This document shows, piece after piece, positions 48,392 to 58,038 of a stretch of DNA of 64,000 nt; position 1 is the first letter of the stretch; each line of letters opens with the position of its first letter. The notes beneath the pieces were generated by a model. It worked only from the letters and a program-made list of their open reading frames with translations. It was not told the origin of the DNA and made no database searches. The position numbers and the translations under genes were made by a program. The stretch is from assembly GCA_016718875.1 (NCBI GenBank), contig JADKBL010000004.1, forward strand, positions 1-64,000, written 5' to 3'. This DNA is from Bacteroidota bacterium. GTDB taxonomy: Bacteria > Bacteroidota > Bacteroidia > Bacteroidales > VadinHA17.

Positions 48392-49843
48392 ATGCAAAGC
48401 AACATTCTGATAATGATATTTTTGTTAATATTATTCATCTCCTGCAACCCTAATAAAGCAAAACAACTGCCTGCCGGATCCAAAGGTTACATAGAGGTTA
48501 GTAAAGAAAATCCGTCATTCTTTTCATTCTCAGATGGCTCACCTTATATACCTGTCGGGATCAATATGATCAATCCCAGTGGCCGGTATAAAGATAATCC
48601 CGATTCATCGATGCTTGAGATAGAACAATGGATGAAAAACCTCTCAGCAAATGGAGGCAACTATATCAGAGTATGGCTGAGCCAGTCCTTTTGGGATATG
48701 GAGGACGTGAAAGCCGGTGAGTACAGTGAGGAGAAACTGAAAAGGATTGACCGTTTTATCGAAATGGCCCGTGCAAATGGATTAAGGATAAAGATGACAC
48801 TTGAACACTTCAGAAGTGTGACATTACAGGAAAATAATCAGACATGGGCAAATAAAGGCATTTATCATACTTCCAACGGTGGCCCTCTCGACAGTATCAG
48901 GCAATATATTACTTCTGATGAGGGCAGACAGCTGTTCCTGAGGAAAATTGATTTTTATAAGGAGAGATATGGAAGTGATACCATATTCTTCGGATGGGAA
49001 TTGTGGAATGAAATGAATGCAATGAAAGGACCGGAAGATGAGGCCTTTTATGATTGGAATATGACTATGCTTAAGGAAGTGAAAAGGCGTTTTCCTGAAA
49101 ATCTTGTAATGCAGAGTTTCGGATCGTTTGATAATGAAAATGTTAGGCCATATTACAAGCGACTTATGCTTATGCCATGGAATGAGGTGGCCCAGGTTCA
49201 CAGATACCTCGATCTGGGAGCCAGGATGGAAGTATGCCATGAACCAATGGACATTATTTGCTCCTCTGCTGTTTCTGAAATAAAATCATATAATCCCGTG
49301 AAACCGGTAATACTTGCCGAAACGGGTGCTGTTGAACCCAGCCACAGCGGACCTAGTAAATTTTATCCTGCTGATACTGCCGGTATACTTTTGCACGATA
49401 TTCTTTTTGCTCCCTTCTTCAGTGGATCTGCTGGTGCAGGAATGAGCTGGCACTGGGAATCATATGTGGACAAAAACCACCTCTGGTACCATTTCGGTAG
49501 ATTTCAAAAGGCAATTGAAGGCATTGATCCTGTTGCAGAAAATTTTATTTACACGAAATTTGAGATTGACCGTTTAAGAGTCTATTCAATGAGGGGAAGT
49601 AATACAAAACTGCTATGGATAAGAGACAAAAACAATACCTGGCAATCTGAATTAAGAGATGGCAAAGCTCCTGAGTTCATTACCGGACTGGATTTGGATC
49701 TTAAGACACCGGGAATTGATGATACTTCAGGGCCTATCGAAATTTATGATCCATGGCAGGATAAATGGACAACAGTAAAAGCTGAAGGATCAATAATAGT
49801 ATTGCCTGATTTCAGGAGATCTCTTATTGTCAGAATCCGTTAA
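48392..49843 (+). CDS. Clan GH-A glycoside hydrolase (GH5-like), lipoprotein
   Basis: The 483-residue protein has a lipoprotein signal (LFISCNPNK, Cys18 or so). TIM-barrel sequence carries the catalytic acid/base in WELWNEMNAM and a candidate nucleophile in VILAETGA, typical of clan GH-A endo-glycanases (cellulase/mannanase-type). A loop PYIPVGINMINPSGRYK and SGSAGAGMSWHWESYV match secreted Bacteroidota GH5-like enzymes. The C-terminal 100 residues are a small beta domain. The substrate is not certain. Its 3' end overlaps the carrier gene by 14 bases. Confidence 0.82.
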   Translation: MQSNILIMIFLLILFISCNPNKAKQLPAGSKGYIEVSKENPSFFSFSDGSPYIPVGINMINPSGRYKDNPDSSMLEIEQWMKNLSANGGNYIRVWLSQSFWDMEDVKAGEYSEEKLKRIDRFIEMARANGLRIKMTLEHFRSVTLQENNQTWANKGIYHTSNGGPLDSIRQYITSDEGRQLFLRKIDFYKERYGSDTIFFGWELWNEMNAMKGPEDEAFYDWNMTMLKEVKRRFPENLVMQSFGSFDNENVRPYYKRLMLMPWNEVAQVHRYLDLGARMEVCHEPMDIICSSAVSEIKSYNPVKPVILAETGAVEPSHSGPSKFYPADTAGILLHDILFAPFFSGSAGAGMSWHWESYVDKNHLWYHFGRFQKAIEGIDPVAENFIYTKFEIDRLRVYSMRGSNTKLLWIRDKNNTWQSELRDGKAPEFITGLDLDLKTPGIDDTSGPIEIYDPWQDKWTTVKAEGSIIVLPDFRRSLIVRIR

Positions 49844-51431
49844 GATTCATTGTTACGGTAGGAATCAGTAAAAGGAAGCCGATAATTACCAGCACTATAA
49901 GGATGGGCAAAATCCATTTCAGCCATTTGACATAAGGGATTCTTGCCATTCCCAGAACTCCGATCAGAACACCGGATGTCGGAGCGATCATATCAGTAAA
50001 TCCTGCGCCAAACTGAAATGCAACTATTGTAGCCTGCCTCGATAACCCTACTATGTCAGAGAATTCGGCCAGGATGGGAATAGTCAGGGCAGCTTTGGCA
50101 GAACCTGAAGTAATTATAAGGTTCAGAAGTGACTGGAAACCATACATTATGGTAATAGCTGATATTTTACTGGCACCTTGTAATGCACCTGAAAGAGAGT
50201 GCAGGACAGTGTCAATTATCTGTCCGTCGGTAAGAATTGCAATTATTCCTCCTGCAAAACCAACCACAAGAGATGCTGATACGATATCCTTAACTCCTTC
50301 TACGAACAATTTTGTAATTTCTCCTGGTTTCTTGGCAGCTGCAAATCCGGTAATGATTCCCATAGCAAGGAAAAGTGCTGCTATTTCCATTATGTACCAT
50401 TCAAAACCCAGTACCCCGATCACAAGATATATCATTGTGAAAGCAAGGATATTGAGGACGAAAAAATGTATGGATCGCCTGAGGGTGATATAGCTTGTAA
50501 GAAAGTACAGACCTGCTATAACCGGCAGCAGCGGAGCAGAAATATCTGACAAACCAACTGTCATCGTTGTAACGGGATACTTAATGGCAAAAATTGTCAG
50601 GACTATCCCTGTAAGAAAAGCAATAATCCATGCTGAAACCGGAGTATGATACTTAATATTTTCAATATGTGAATTCCCCTTCTCCCTCCAATAGGAATCA
50701 GCCTCATACATCGGACTAAGTGCAGGATTTTTCCTGATCCTAGCAGCATAAAGGAGTACCGCTGAAATACCGGCGAAGGTGATTATTATCCAGGCTATTA
50801 CCCTGTATTCAATTCCTGTGAAAAGAGGAACGCTGGCGAGGCCCTGCGCTATACCAACAGTGAATGGATTCAGAATGGCACCGGCAAAGCCAATATGTGC
50901 CCCGAAATAGCACAGGGCAACTCCGACAAGTGAGTCATATCCCATTGATATTGACAATGGCACAAATATTACAGCAAAGGCGATTGTTTCTTCTGACATT
51001 CCAAACATCGCCCCGAAGAAGCTGAAGAGGATCATTATCAATGTAATAATGATGTTGTTGACGCCCACAAATTTTACAGGCCGGTACTTTTCCATCTCCC
51101 TTGTAAATCCGAGGAAAGAAAATATCCCGACATCAATTGCCTTTGTGTCATTCATGATCCAGAACGCTCCTCCTATCATCAATACAAAGACAATTATGTG
51201 CGACATGTTTATGAATCCATTATAAAAGGCAGAAAAAATCTGCCATGTCTGAGGCTGACTGTCAACGTACTGGAATGATCCATTGACAATTACGCTTCTC
51301 TCAACTCCGTTAACTGTTACTTTCTGCCGGTCATATTTGCCTCCAGGAATTATCCATGTGAGTACAGCGGCTATTATTACAATGCTAAAAACAATGACAA
51401 GATTGTGCGGGATAGAAAATCTGAGACGCAT
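49830..51431 (-). CDS. YfcC/DcuC-type C4-dicarboxylate carrier
   Basis: This 533-residue membrane protein has about 12-13 helices. The motifs SIPHNLVIVFSIVIIAAVLTWIIPGG at the start and GSAKAALTIPILAEFSDIVGLSRQ...GAGFTDMIAPTSGVLIGVLGMARIPYVKWLKW at the end are diagnostic of the YfcC/ArgT-like ion-coupled carrier family. The substrate is probably a carboxylate or short peptide-like anion. It is transcribed toward the glycosidase gene, with a 14-base 3' overlap. Confidence 0.88.
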   Translation of the reverse strand: MRLRFSIPHNLVIVFSIVIIAAVLTWIIPGGKYDRQKVTVNGVERSVIVNGSFQYVDSQPQTWQIFSAFYNGFINMSHIIVFVLMIGGAFWIMNDTKAIDVGIFSFLGFTREMEKYRPVKFVGVNNIIITLIMILFSFFGAMFGMSEETIAFAVIFVPLSISMGYDSLVGVALCYFGAHIGFAGAILNPFTVGIAQGLASVPLFTGIEYRVIAWIIITFAGISAVLLYAARIRKNPALSPMYEADSYWREKGNSHIENIKYHTPVSAWIIAFLTGIVLTIFAIKYPVTTMTVGLSDISAPLLPVIAGLYFLTSYITLRRSIHFFVLNILAFTMIYLVIGVLGFEWYIMEIAALFLAMGIITGFAAAKKPGEITKLFVEGVKDIVSASLVVGFAGGIIAILTDGQIIDTVLHSLSGALQGASKISAITIMYGFQSLLNLIITSGSAKAALTIPILAEFSDIVGLSRQATIVAFQFGAGFTDMIAPTSGVLIGVLGMARIPYVKWLKWILPILIVLVIIGFLLLIPTVTMNLNGF

Positions 51432-51577
51432 ATTTTTTAATTGGATCAGTCTAAAGTAATTAAAAAACTATTTGAAGTTATTCAATGAAGGCCAGATTAA
51501 TTATTTTTACTTAACTTTTTAAGACTATTCAGAAAGATTTTATTTGCTATTGTTCAGGGAATGTCTAATTACTGCAT

Positions 51578-52528
51578 ATGAAAAGTAACCAGTATTTATA
51601 TCTGCTCTTGATTTTTCTGTTAACAGGTTTTTGCGGATGCTCAACTTCCTCATCTGAAAAAGCCGGGATAAGAAAAGACTATTCTTCTGAAAAAGAAAGT
51701 ATTATTATTGATGGCACCGAACTCAACTGCGTCATCGAAGGAACAGGTAAACCTGTTCTCGTAATTGGATCCTCTGTTTATTACCCGAGAACATTTTCAT
51801 CTGAACTTCGAAATCATCTAAGATTCTATTTTGTTGATATGAGGTGGTTTGCAAAAAACTATCTCCCTGTAGAACTTATTGAATATAATCTGAATACAGT
51901 GACTTCGGATATTGAAAAAGTTCGACAGTATCTTAATCTGGATAAGATAATCATTGTTGGTCACTCCATACATGGAGCCATTGCTTTTGAGTATGCACGA
52001 AGGTTTCCTGACAGAGTCTCAAACATTATTATGATAGGATCTCCGAATTACCAGAGCAATACACAGCAGGAAGATGCTGTAAATGATATCTGGAAAACAG
52101 CTTCAGAGGAAAGAGTAAAGGTGATGAATGAAAACTGGAAAAAGCTGGCAGCCATGAAAGGCTTGTCAGCTGCACAGTTTGAAATTGAGAACTATTGTCT
52201 GATGTGTCCCAAATATTGGTATGATCCAAATTATGATGCACACTGGTTATGGGAGGACATGACATTGAATACAGATCTGCTTTATCATATTTACAGCAGC
52301 GTGTTCAATGATTATTATATGTTCAGGGAGGAGCGGAAAGTCCCTGCCCCAACTTTTGTGGCTCTTGGCAGGTATGATTATATTGATCCTCCTACATTGT
52401 GGTATGGACATGATGATATTAAAGATCTGACAATAAAAATATTCGATAGGAGCGGTCATACTCCCCAGCTTGAGGAGCCGGAACAGTTTAATAATGAAAT
52501 ATTAATGTGGCTGGGATTAATAAACTAA
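51578..52528 (+). CDS. Alpha/beta hydrolase, lipoprotein
   Basis: The 316-residue lipoprotein (Cys21 in GFCGCSTSS) has the alpha/beta hydrolase core: oxyanion-side motif GTGKPVLVIGSSVYYPRTF, nucleophile elbow GHSIHG (Ser130), Asp in ALGRYDYI and His in RSGHTPQLEEPEQF. It resembles proline-iminopeptidase or esterase-like hydrolases. The next gene, a deacetylase, starts 11 bases after its stop, so the two probably act together on a surface glycan or peptide. Confidence 0.88.
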   Translation: MKSNQYLYLLLIFLLTGFCGCSTSSSEKAGIRKDYSSEKESIIIDGTELNCVIEGTGKPVLVIGSSVYYPRTFSSELRNHLRFYFVDMRWFAKNYLPVELIEYNLNTVTSDIEKVRQYLNLDKIIIVGHSIHGAIAFEYARRFPDRVSNIIMIGSPNYQSNTQQEDAVNDIWKTASEERVKVMNENWKKLAAMKGLSAAQFEIENYCLMCPKYWYDPNYDAHWLWEDMTLNTDLLYHIYSSVFNDYYMFREERKVPAPTFVALGRYDYIDPPTLWYGHDDIKDLTIKIFDRSGHTPQLEEPEQFNNEILMWLGLIN

Positions 52529-52539
52529 ATCAAAAAATA

Positions 52540-53315
52540 ATGAATAGGAGATCATTTGTTAAGACAACTGTTGCAGGTGCCATTGCGACCGGATTTTCAG
52601 GATGTATTTCCGGGCAAAAATCACATATTCTTACTTTGAGCTTTGATGATGGTTTTAAAAGTCCTTTCATGAAATTGCTGATATTCATGAAAAATATGGT
52701 CTTAGTGCCTGTCTTAATATCATATCATCAGGGCACCTTGACCAGTTTGTATCACCAAACGATTATCATAAAGACTTAAGAGGCGATTTCAATGACTGGA
52801 ATGCCCTGAAAAAGAGAGGGCATGAAATTATGCCACACAGCTGGGATCATTCTCATATTGCAAAAATGCCACTGGAAGAAGCCAAAGCTGATATTGAAAG
52901 GGGGCTCAAATATTTTGAAGAAAATCTTGAAGGGTATAAATCATCAGAAGCAGTTTACAACTTTGCTTATAATGAGTCAACTACTGAGCTTGAGCAGTTT
53001 GCACTTTCTAAGGTCAGAGCCATCAGGACCGGGGCCGATTCTGCAATTAATCCTATTCCGGTATCTTCCGGACCAGTTAAGCTGGGATGCTGGTCTTTCG
53101 GTCCTGAAAATGCAGATAAGTGGGTTGAAGAGCAGGTGACAAAATTTCTTGCATCCTCCGGAGGCTGGCTTGTCCTTAATCTCCACGGGCTGGACGAAGA
53201 AGGCTGGGGGCCGGTTTCTTCGGCATACCTTGACGATCTGCTTAAAAAGATGGTCCAGGTTGATTATCTTGAAGTTCTGCCAGTTGGTGTTGTTCTAAAA
53301 AGAACTTCTGTATAA
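52540..53315 (+). CDS. Tat-exported NodB-type polysaccharide deacetylase, frameshifted
   Basis: The protein starts MNRRSFVKTTVAGAIATGFSGC (Tat motif plus possible lipobox, ATG at 52540). The catalytic Asp lies in LSFDDGF. At 52657-52660 one A is missing from a run: adding it gives FKKSFHEIADIHEKYGLSACLNII and continues to GHEIMPHSWDH, the metal-binding HxxxH site. The frame then runs to the stop at 53315. The total of about 258 residues is normal for the family. It should remove acetyl groups from a cell-surface polysaccharide. Confidence 0.8.
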
Positions 53316-53329
53316 TGCCATATTTTTTC

Positions 53330-53360
53330 CGCTGATAACGCAGATATTCGCAGACTTCCG
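53330..53360 (+). repeat. Short degenerate intergenic repeat
   Basis: Three near repeats of about 9-10 bases (CGCTGATAA, CGCAGATATT, CGCAGACTT) fill the short spacer between two convergent genes. Remnants of this kind occur widely in Bacteroidota. Confidence 0.45.
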
Positions 53361-53370
53361 GATTGAAATA

Positions 53371-55485
53371 TTAGTCGATTTTTTTAATCCCCATATTCCA
53401 TAATGTAAATCCAAAGATATCAGCATATTGCTCAATAGTTTTGCTTACAGGTGTGCCTGCACCATGACCTGCTTTGGTTTCGATCCTGATAAGTACCGGA
53501 TTATTTCCCGCCTGCTTTTCCTGCAGGTTTGCTGCAAATTTAAATGAATGGGCAGGAACGACCCTGTCATCATGGTCGCCTGTTGTAACAAGTGTTGCAG
53601 GATATTCAACCCCGCTTTTTACATTATGTACAGGGGAATACTTATAAATATATTCAAACATCTCCTTACTTTCCTCTGACGTGCCATAATCATAAGCCCA
53701 TCCTGCTCCGGCAGTAAACGTATGATACCTGAGCATATCCATTACTCCCACAGCAGGAAGTGCTACTTGCATGATTTCCGGATGTTGTGTCATGACTGCA
53801 CCAACAAGCAGGCCTCCGTTGGATCCTCCTCTTATGGCAAGAAATTCAGGTGAAGTATAGTTTTCTCCGATAAGCCACCTTGCTGCAGAATAGAAATCAT
53901 CAAATACATTCTGCTTGTTCATCTTTGTTCCGGCAAGGTGCCATTTTTCACCATATTCACCACCGCCCCTTATATTTGGAACTGCATACACACCACCCAT
54001 CTCAAGCCATACTGCATTTGCCGGGCTGAATGACGGGGTCTGGCTGATATTGAATCCGCCATATCCGTATAGCATTGTAGGATTTTTTCCATTAAGGAGG
54101 ATCCCTTTTTTGTATGTAATAATCATTGGAATGCGTGTCCCGTCTGTTACGTTGAAATAAAAGACCTGTTTCGACTCATAATCCTCACTCTTAAATGCCA
54201 CAGCCGGTTTTTTGAATACTTCTGAATTTCCTGTTTCCGGGTCAAGCCTGAAGATTGTGCTTGGAGTGATATAATTCGTAAAAGAATAATAAACCTCCTT
54301 ATCTATTCTACGGGCACCAAAACCTGAGGCAGTACCGGTACCGGGGAGGGTAATTTCCCTTATCAGCTTACCATTCATATCATACTGAAAAACCTTTGAA
54401 ATAGCATCGATCATATATTCAGCAAAAATGTAACCGGCACCTGTTGACGGTAAAAGAACATTTTCAGTTTCGGGAATAAAATCTTTCCAGTTTTCAACTC
54501 CTGGGTTTGAAGCATCTGCAGTTACAATCCTTGTATTTGGAGCGTTCAGGTTTGTCATGATGAAAAGCTTTTGCCCTTCATTGTCAATAATGTTATGATC
54601 ATTATCGAAGTTTCCGACTATTGTTATGAATTTACTGTCAATTTTCTTAAGGTCTTTGATATATAGTTCATTTCCTGTTGTCGATATAGCAGCTGTTACA
54701 ACCAGATAATTACCATCTTCTGTAACTTCTCCACCAACATACCTTCTTTTGATATCAGCACCGAAAATAATCTTGTCTTCATTCTGAGGTGTTCCGAGCT
54801 TATGGAAATAGAGCTTATGGTGATCGGTTTTGGCAGATAGCTCTGAACCTTCAGGCTTATCATAACTGGAATAATAAAATCCTTCATTCCCCTGCCATGA
54901 AAGACCGCTGAATTTTACGTCAACGATTGTGTCGCCAATAATTTCTTTTGTTTTGGTGTCCATAACAATCACCTTCCTCCAGTCAGAACCACCTTCTGAA
55001 ATGGAATAAGATACCTTGCTTCCATCTGAACTGAAGTCAATTTCGCCTAAAGAGGTAGTACCGTCTGCCGAGAATTTATTCGGATCGAGAAAAACTTCAG
55101 GCTCCTCATTATCCTTCTGGCGGTAAAGTACATACTGATTCTGTAATCCGTCATTTCTTGAAAAGTATGTGTAATCACCTTTTTTATAGGGAGCAGTGAA
55201 TTTTTCATAGTTCCACATTTTTTCAAGACGTTTTTTTATCTCTTCCCTGTAAGGAATTGTCTCAAGGTATCCGAAAGTTACCTTGTTCTGTTCTGCAACC
55301 CATGATGCAGTCTCATCCGACCTGTCATCTTCCATCCAGCGGTAAGGGTCAGGAACTTCTGTCCCGAAATAGTTATCCTTGACATCAGTCTTTTTTGAAA
55401 CAGGGTATGTCAGCTTTTTTCCCGAAGGGCCGCTGCATGAACTAAATATTGTACTCACAATTATCAGAATAAGAACGTTTTTCAT
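53371..55485 (-). CDS. Prolyl oligopeptidase family serine peptidase (S9A), lipoprotein
   Basis: This 704-residue protein has a lipoprotein signal (SSCSGPSGK). The propeller N-terminal half is followed by the alpha/beta hydrolase half with the catalytic triad: Ser555 in RGGSNGGLL, Asp in the GDHDDRVVPAHS motif, and His674 in AGHGAG. The family opening DNYFGTEVPDPYRWMEDDRSDET is present. It cleaves after Pro in short peptides in the periplasm. A box TAGTTTTG lies at 55545-55538 (minus strand), a possible -7 element. Confidence 0.93.
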   Translation of the reverse strand: MKNVLILIIVSTIFSSCSGPSGKKLTYPVSKKTDVKDNYFGTEVPDPYRWMEDDRSDETASWVAEQNKVTFGYLETIPYREEIKKRLEKMWNYEKFTAPYKKGDYTYFSRNDGLQNQYVLYRQKDNEEPEVFLDPNKFSADGTTSLGEIDFSSDGSKVSYSISEGGSDWRKVIVMDTKTKEIIGDTIVDVKFSGLSWQGNEGFYYSSYDKPEGSELSAKTDHHKLYFHKLGTPQNEDKIIFGADIKRRYVGGEVTEDGNYLVVTAAISTTGNELYIKDLKKIDSKFITIVGNFDNDHNIIDNEGQKLFIMTNLNAPNTRIVTADASNPGVENWKDFIPETENVLLPSTGAGYIFAEYMIDAISKVFQYDMNGKLIREITLPGTGTASGFGARRIDKEVYYSFTNYITPSTIFRLDPETGNSEVFKKPAVAFKSEDYESKQVFYFNVTDGTRIPMIITYKKGILLNGKNPTMLYGYGGFNISQTPSFSPANAVWLEMGGVYAVPNIRGGGEYGEKWHLAGTKMNKQNVFDDFYSAARWLIGENYTSPEFLAIRGGSNGGLLVGAVMTQHPEIMQVALPAVGVMDMLRYHTFTAGAGWAYDYGTSEESKEMFEYIYKYSPVHNVKSGVEYPATLVTTGDHDDRVVPAHSFKFAANLQEKQAGNNPVLIRIETKAGHGAGTPVSKTIEQYADIFGFTLWNMGIKKID

Positions 55486-55619
55486 GGTAGTCAGGGATAT
55501 TTTTGAGCTTAAATAGTCAGGGAAAACAATAATGTTTCAAAACTAATAAAATAATAAAACATTGCATATGTGAGTTTAAAACCAGTACAGATTATTTTAT
55601 GTGTTGATTGAAATTATTT

Positions 55620-55627
55620 TAAATTTG
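55620..55627 (+). promoter_or_regulatory. -7 element TAAATTTG of the 55652 gene
   Basis: Full TANNTTTG match 24 bases before the ATG; the upstream TTTG box is not clear. Confidence 0.4.
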
Positions 55628-55651
55628 CGGATCAAATAAAAAACAAAAATT

Positions 55652-56119
55652 ATGAAAAAGATTTTTATTGCATTGACCTTTATTATCGGAATAAGCCTCG
55701 CGGCAACTGCTCAGGATTATAAGACAGGAATTGGTATAAGGGGAGGTAACTCTTCATCTGACGCAGCCTGGGGACTTACTATCAAACATTTTGTGAATGA
55801 GAAGAATGCATTTGAAGGTTTGATTTATTCATATGGACATGGTTTTACATTAACCGGTCTTTATGAGTTACATAACAAGGCTTTTGATGTTGACAACCTG
55901 AACTGGTATATTGGATTTGGTGCTCATGTAGGGTCTTATAATGACGCTGATGTTGATTCCAATGACTTTGTACTGGGAGCTGACGGTATCCTGGGTATAG
56001 AATATTCCTTCACTGAAGCTCCAATCAATATCGGGCTTGATTTTAATCCTTATTTTAACATTATTGGAAATACCGGATTTAAACCGGCATTCGCATTGTC
56101 AATCAGATATATATTCTAA
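55652..56119 (+). CDS. Small outer-membrane beta-barrel protein
   Basis: The 155-residue protein has a signal peptide (MKKIFIALTFIIGISLAATAQ) and alternating strands ending in ALSIRYIF, an aromatic C-terminus. Typical strand text is TGIGIRGGNSSSDAAWGLTIKHF and NWYIGFGAHVGSY. It resembles short outer-membrane barrels of the OprF/opacity type, but no exact family is recognised. A single gene with its own promoter box and terminator. Confidence 0.75.
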   Translation: MKKIFIALTFIIGISLAATAQDYKTGIGIRGGNSSSDAAWGLTIKHFVNEKNAFEGLIYSYGHGFTLTGLYELHNKAFDVDNLNWYIGFGAHVGSYNDADVDSNDFVLGADGILGIEYSFTEAPINIGLDFNPYFNIIGNTGFKPAFALSIRYIF

Positions 56120-56141
56120 ACTGTTGTTTTAAGAAATTGAG

Positions 56142-56168
56142 AGGGGCTTTTATCGGGCCCCTTTTTTA
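56142..56168 (+). terminator. Terminator of the small barrel gene
   Basis: AGGGGC (56142-56147) pairs with GCCCCT (56157-56162), followed by TTTTTT. Confidence 0.8.
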
Positions 56169-56223
56169 TTGTTATAGAATTTCTTAGTTTTAGTAAATTT
56201 TAGAACATTTAATAAAAAGCTAT

Positions 56224-57384
56224 ATGAAAAGGTTATTTTCCTCTGGTTTAATGATTTTGTTATTGCCGTTTCTGTTAACGGCGCAGACCAAATTCAATGG
56301 TCTCGAAATGAATATGGGAAACCTCTACAGGTTATCTGATGCAAAAACACGTTCAATCAGTCCTGAAAATTTTTCAGGTGAAAAAGGTAAAGCAGGAATG
56401 GCAGATCCCGCTGATAAGGATAAGCCAAATACTGCCAATGCCGCCTGGGCTGCACGCGATCTGGGCAAGGGATGGAAGGTAAATCCATATGTAAGGATAA
56501 AGCCGGGTGAAACTTTTACCATGGCCGAGATTGATGGTCCGGGAGCTATCCAGCATATCTGGATGACACCCACTGGCAACTGGAGGTTTTCAATTCTTCG
56601 TATTTACTGGGATGGAGAAACTGAACCATCTGTTGAATGCCCTGTAGGCGATTTTTTTGGTATGGGATGGAATGTTTATGCACCTCTTGTGTCCTCAGCA
56701 ATCTGTGTTAATCCGGGAAGTGCATTCAATACTTACTGGGTAATGCCATTCCGGAAAAAGTGCAAAATAACAATGGAGAATATCAATGACACAGATCCGA
56801 TGACACTCTATTACCAGGTTGATTATACCCTAACTGAAGTCCCTGCCGATGCTGCATATTTCCATGCACAGTGGAGACGTCAGAATACAAATGAAACCTC
56901 TGATTATACAATTATTGATGGTATAAAGGGAAAAGGACACTATGTAGGAGTATACCTGGCATGGGGAGTAAATAATAATGGCTGGTGGGGAGAAGGTGAG
57001 ATCAAATTCTTTATGGATGGTGATAAAGAATTCCCTACAATCTGCGGTACCGGGACAGAAGATTACTTCTGCGGATCATATAACTTCGACAGGGAGGGAA
57101 AATATACAGAATTCTGTACCCCTTACAGCGGACTTAACCAGGTAATTCGTCCCGATGGAACATACAAATCACAGCAGCGGTTTGGTTTATATCGCTGGCA
57201 TATACTTGATCCCATCAGGTTCGAAAGTGATCTGAAAGTTACTATTCAGGATCTTGGCTGGCGCCAGGCAGGAAGGTATCTTCCTCAGAAATCAGATATA
57301 GCATCAACATGCTTCTGGTACCAGGCAGAACCTCATGCTAAATTTCCAAAGCTTCCTGCACTTCAGAAACTCGAAGTAAATTAA
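56224..57384 (+). CDS. GH172 (DUF2961) glycoside hydrolase
   Basis: The 386-residue secreted protein (signal MKRLFSSGLMILLLPFLLTAQ) matches DUF2961, now GH172, whose known members act on fructofuranosides and arabinofuranosides. Family motifs include GPGAIQHIWMTPTGNWRFSILRIYWDGE, VECPVGDFFGMGWN, YVGVYLAWGVNNNGWWGEGEIKFFMDGD and PTICGTGTEDYFCGSYNF (a catalytic acid lies in the TEDYF segment). The substrate here is not known. The last four bases overlap the 3' end of the convergent HAD gene. Confidence 0.9.
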   Translation: MKRLFSSGLMILLLPFLLTAQTKFNGLEMNMGNLYRLSDAKTRSISPENFSGEKGKAGMADPADKDKPNTANAAWAARDLGKGWKVNPYVRIKPGETFTMAEIDGPGAIQHIWMTPTGNWRFSILRIYWDGETEPSVECPVGDFFGMGWNVYAPLVSSAICVNPGSAFNTYWVMPFRKKCKITMENINDTDPMTLYYQVDYTLTEVPADAAYFHAQWRRQNTNETSDYTIIDGIKGKGHYVGVYLAWGVNNNGWWGEGEIKFFMDGDKEFPTICGTGTEDYFCGSYNFDREGKYTEFCTPYSGLNQVIRPDGTYKSQQRFGLYRWHILDPIRFESDLKVTIQDLGWRQAGRYLPQKSDIASTCFWYQAEPHAKFPKLPALQKLEVN

Positions 57385-58034
57385 GATGACCAGTTGAGGA
57401 TCTTCCAGCCACTCCTGAGGGTAGTTTTTTTGAGTTTCCCGGATGGATTTATGCAGACTGGGTGACCGACAAAGAAAAAAACCGGAAGATCAGAAATTGA
57501 ATCACCATAATAGTAAGACTCAGAGATGTTTGTGTTATTTTTATAACAGTAATCCCTGAGTCTTTCTTTTTTTTCTTCCCCGAAACAGAGTTTGCCAGAG
57601 ACCTCTCCGGTCAGATAACCATTTTTGGATTCCAGCACTGTACAAATAATATCATCTGCACCGGTCATTTTTGCAATTGGATTGCAAACCTGAAGAACAG
57701 ATGCAGACAATATTACTATCCGGGCATTATTTCTCCTGTGGAATTCAATTTCATTTATTGCCTCCTTATGCATAGATGGGATGAGCCTTTTTTCTGTTGT
57801 CGAAAGGCAAAGTTCATTAAAATTATCATTTGGAATTCCGTGTGTCCATCTGATCATCTTTTCCGCCATAGACTGAGGATCAATAAGATTGATCTTATAA
57901 AGGAAATAAGTGACTGCATTTCTGAATACCTCTGCAGGTTTTACATATCCTTTTCTGATAGCATAATAGGCCAGTTCCCTGCCGCTTACAGTTGAAATCA
58001 GGGTACGATCAAGATCGAAAAAAACAGTGTACAT
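57381..58034 (-). CDS. HAD-IB (SerB-like) phosphatase
   Basis: The 217-residue cytoplasmic HAD protein has motif I in FFDLDRTLIST (nucleophile Asp7), motif II in ARIVILSASVLQV, and motif III/IV in YYYGDSISDLPVFFFVGHPV. This is the HAD-IB subclass that includes PgpC-type phosphatidylglycerophosphatase and SerB. It is last in a three-gene cluster with a diacylglycerol-kinase-like gene and an acyltransferase gene. A lipid-phosphate substrate is therefore more likely than phosphoserine. Confidence 0.85.
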   Translation of the reverse strand: MYTVFFDLDRTLISTVSGRELAYYAIRKGYVKPAEVFRNAVTYFLYKINLIDPQSMAEKMIRWTHGIPNDNFNELCLSTTEKRLIPSMHKEAINEIEFHRRNNARIVILSASVLQVCNPIAKMTGADDIICTVLESKNGYLTGEVSGKLCFGEEKKERLRDYCYKNNTNISESYYYGDSISDLPVFFFVGHPVCINPSGKLKKTTLRSGWKILNWSS

Positions 58035-58038
58035 GAAT

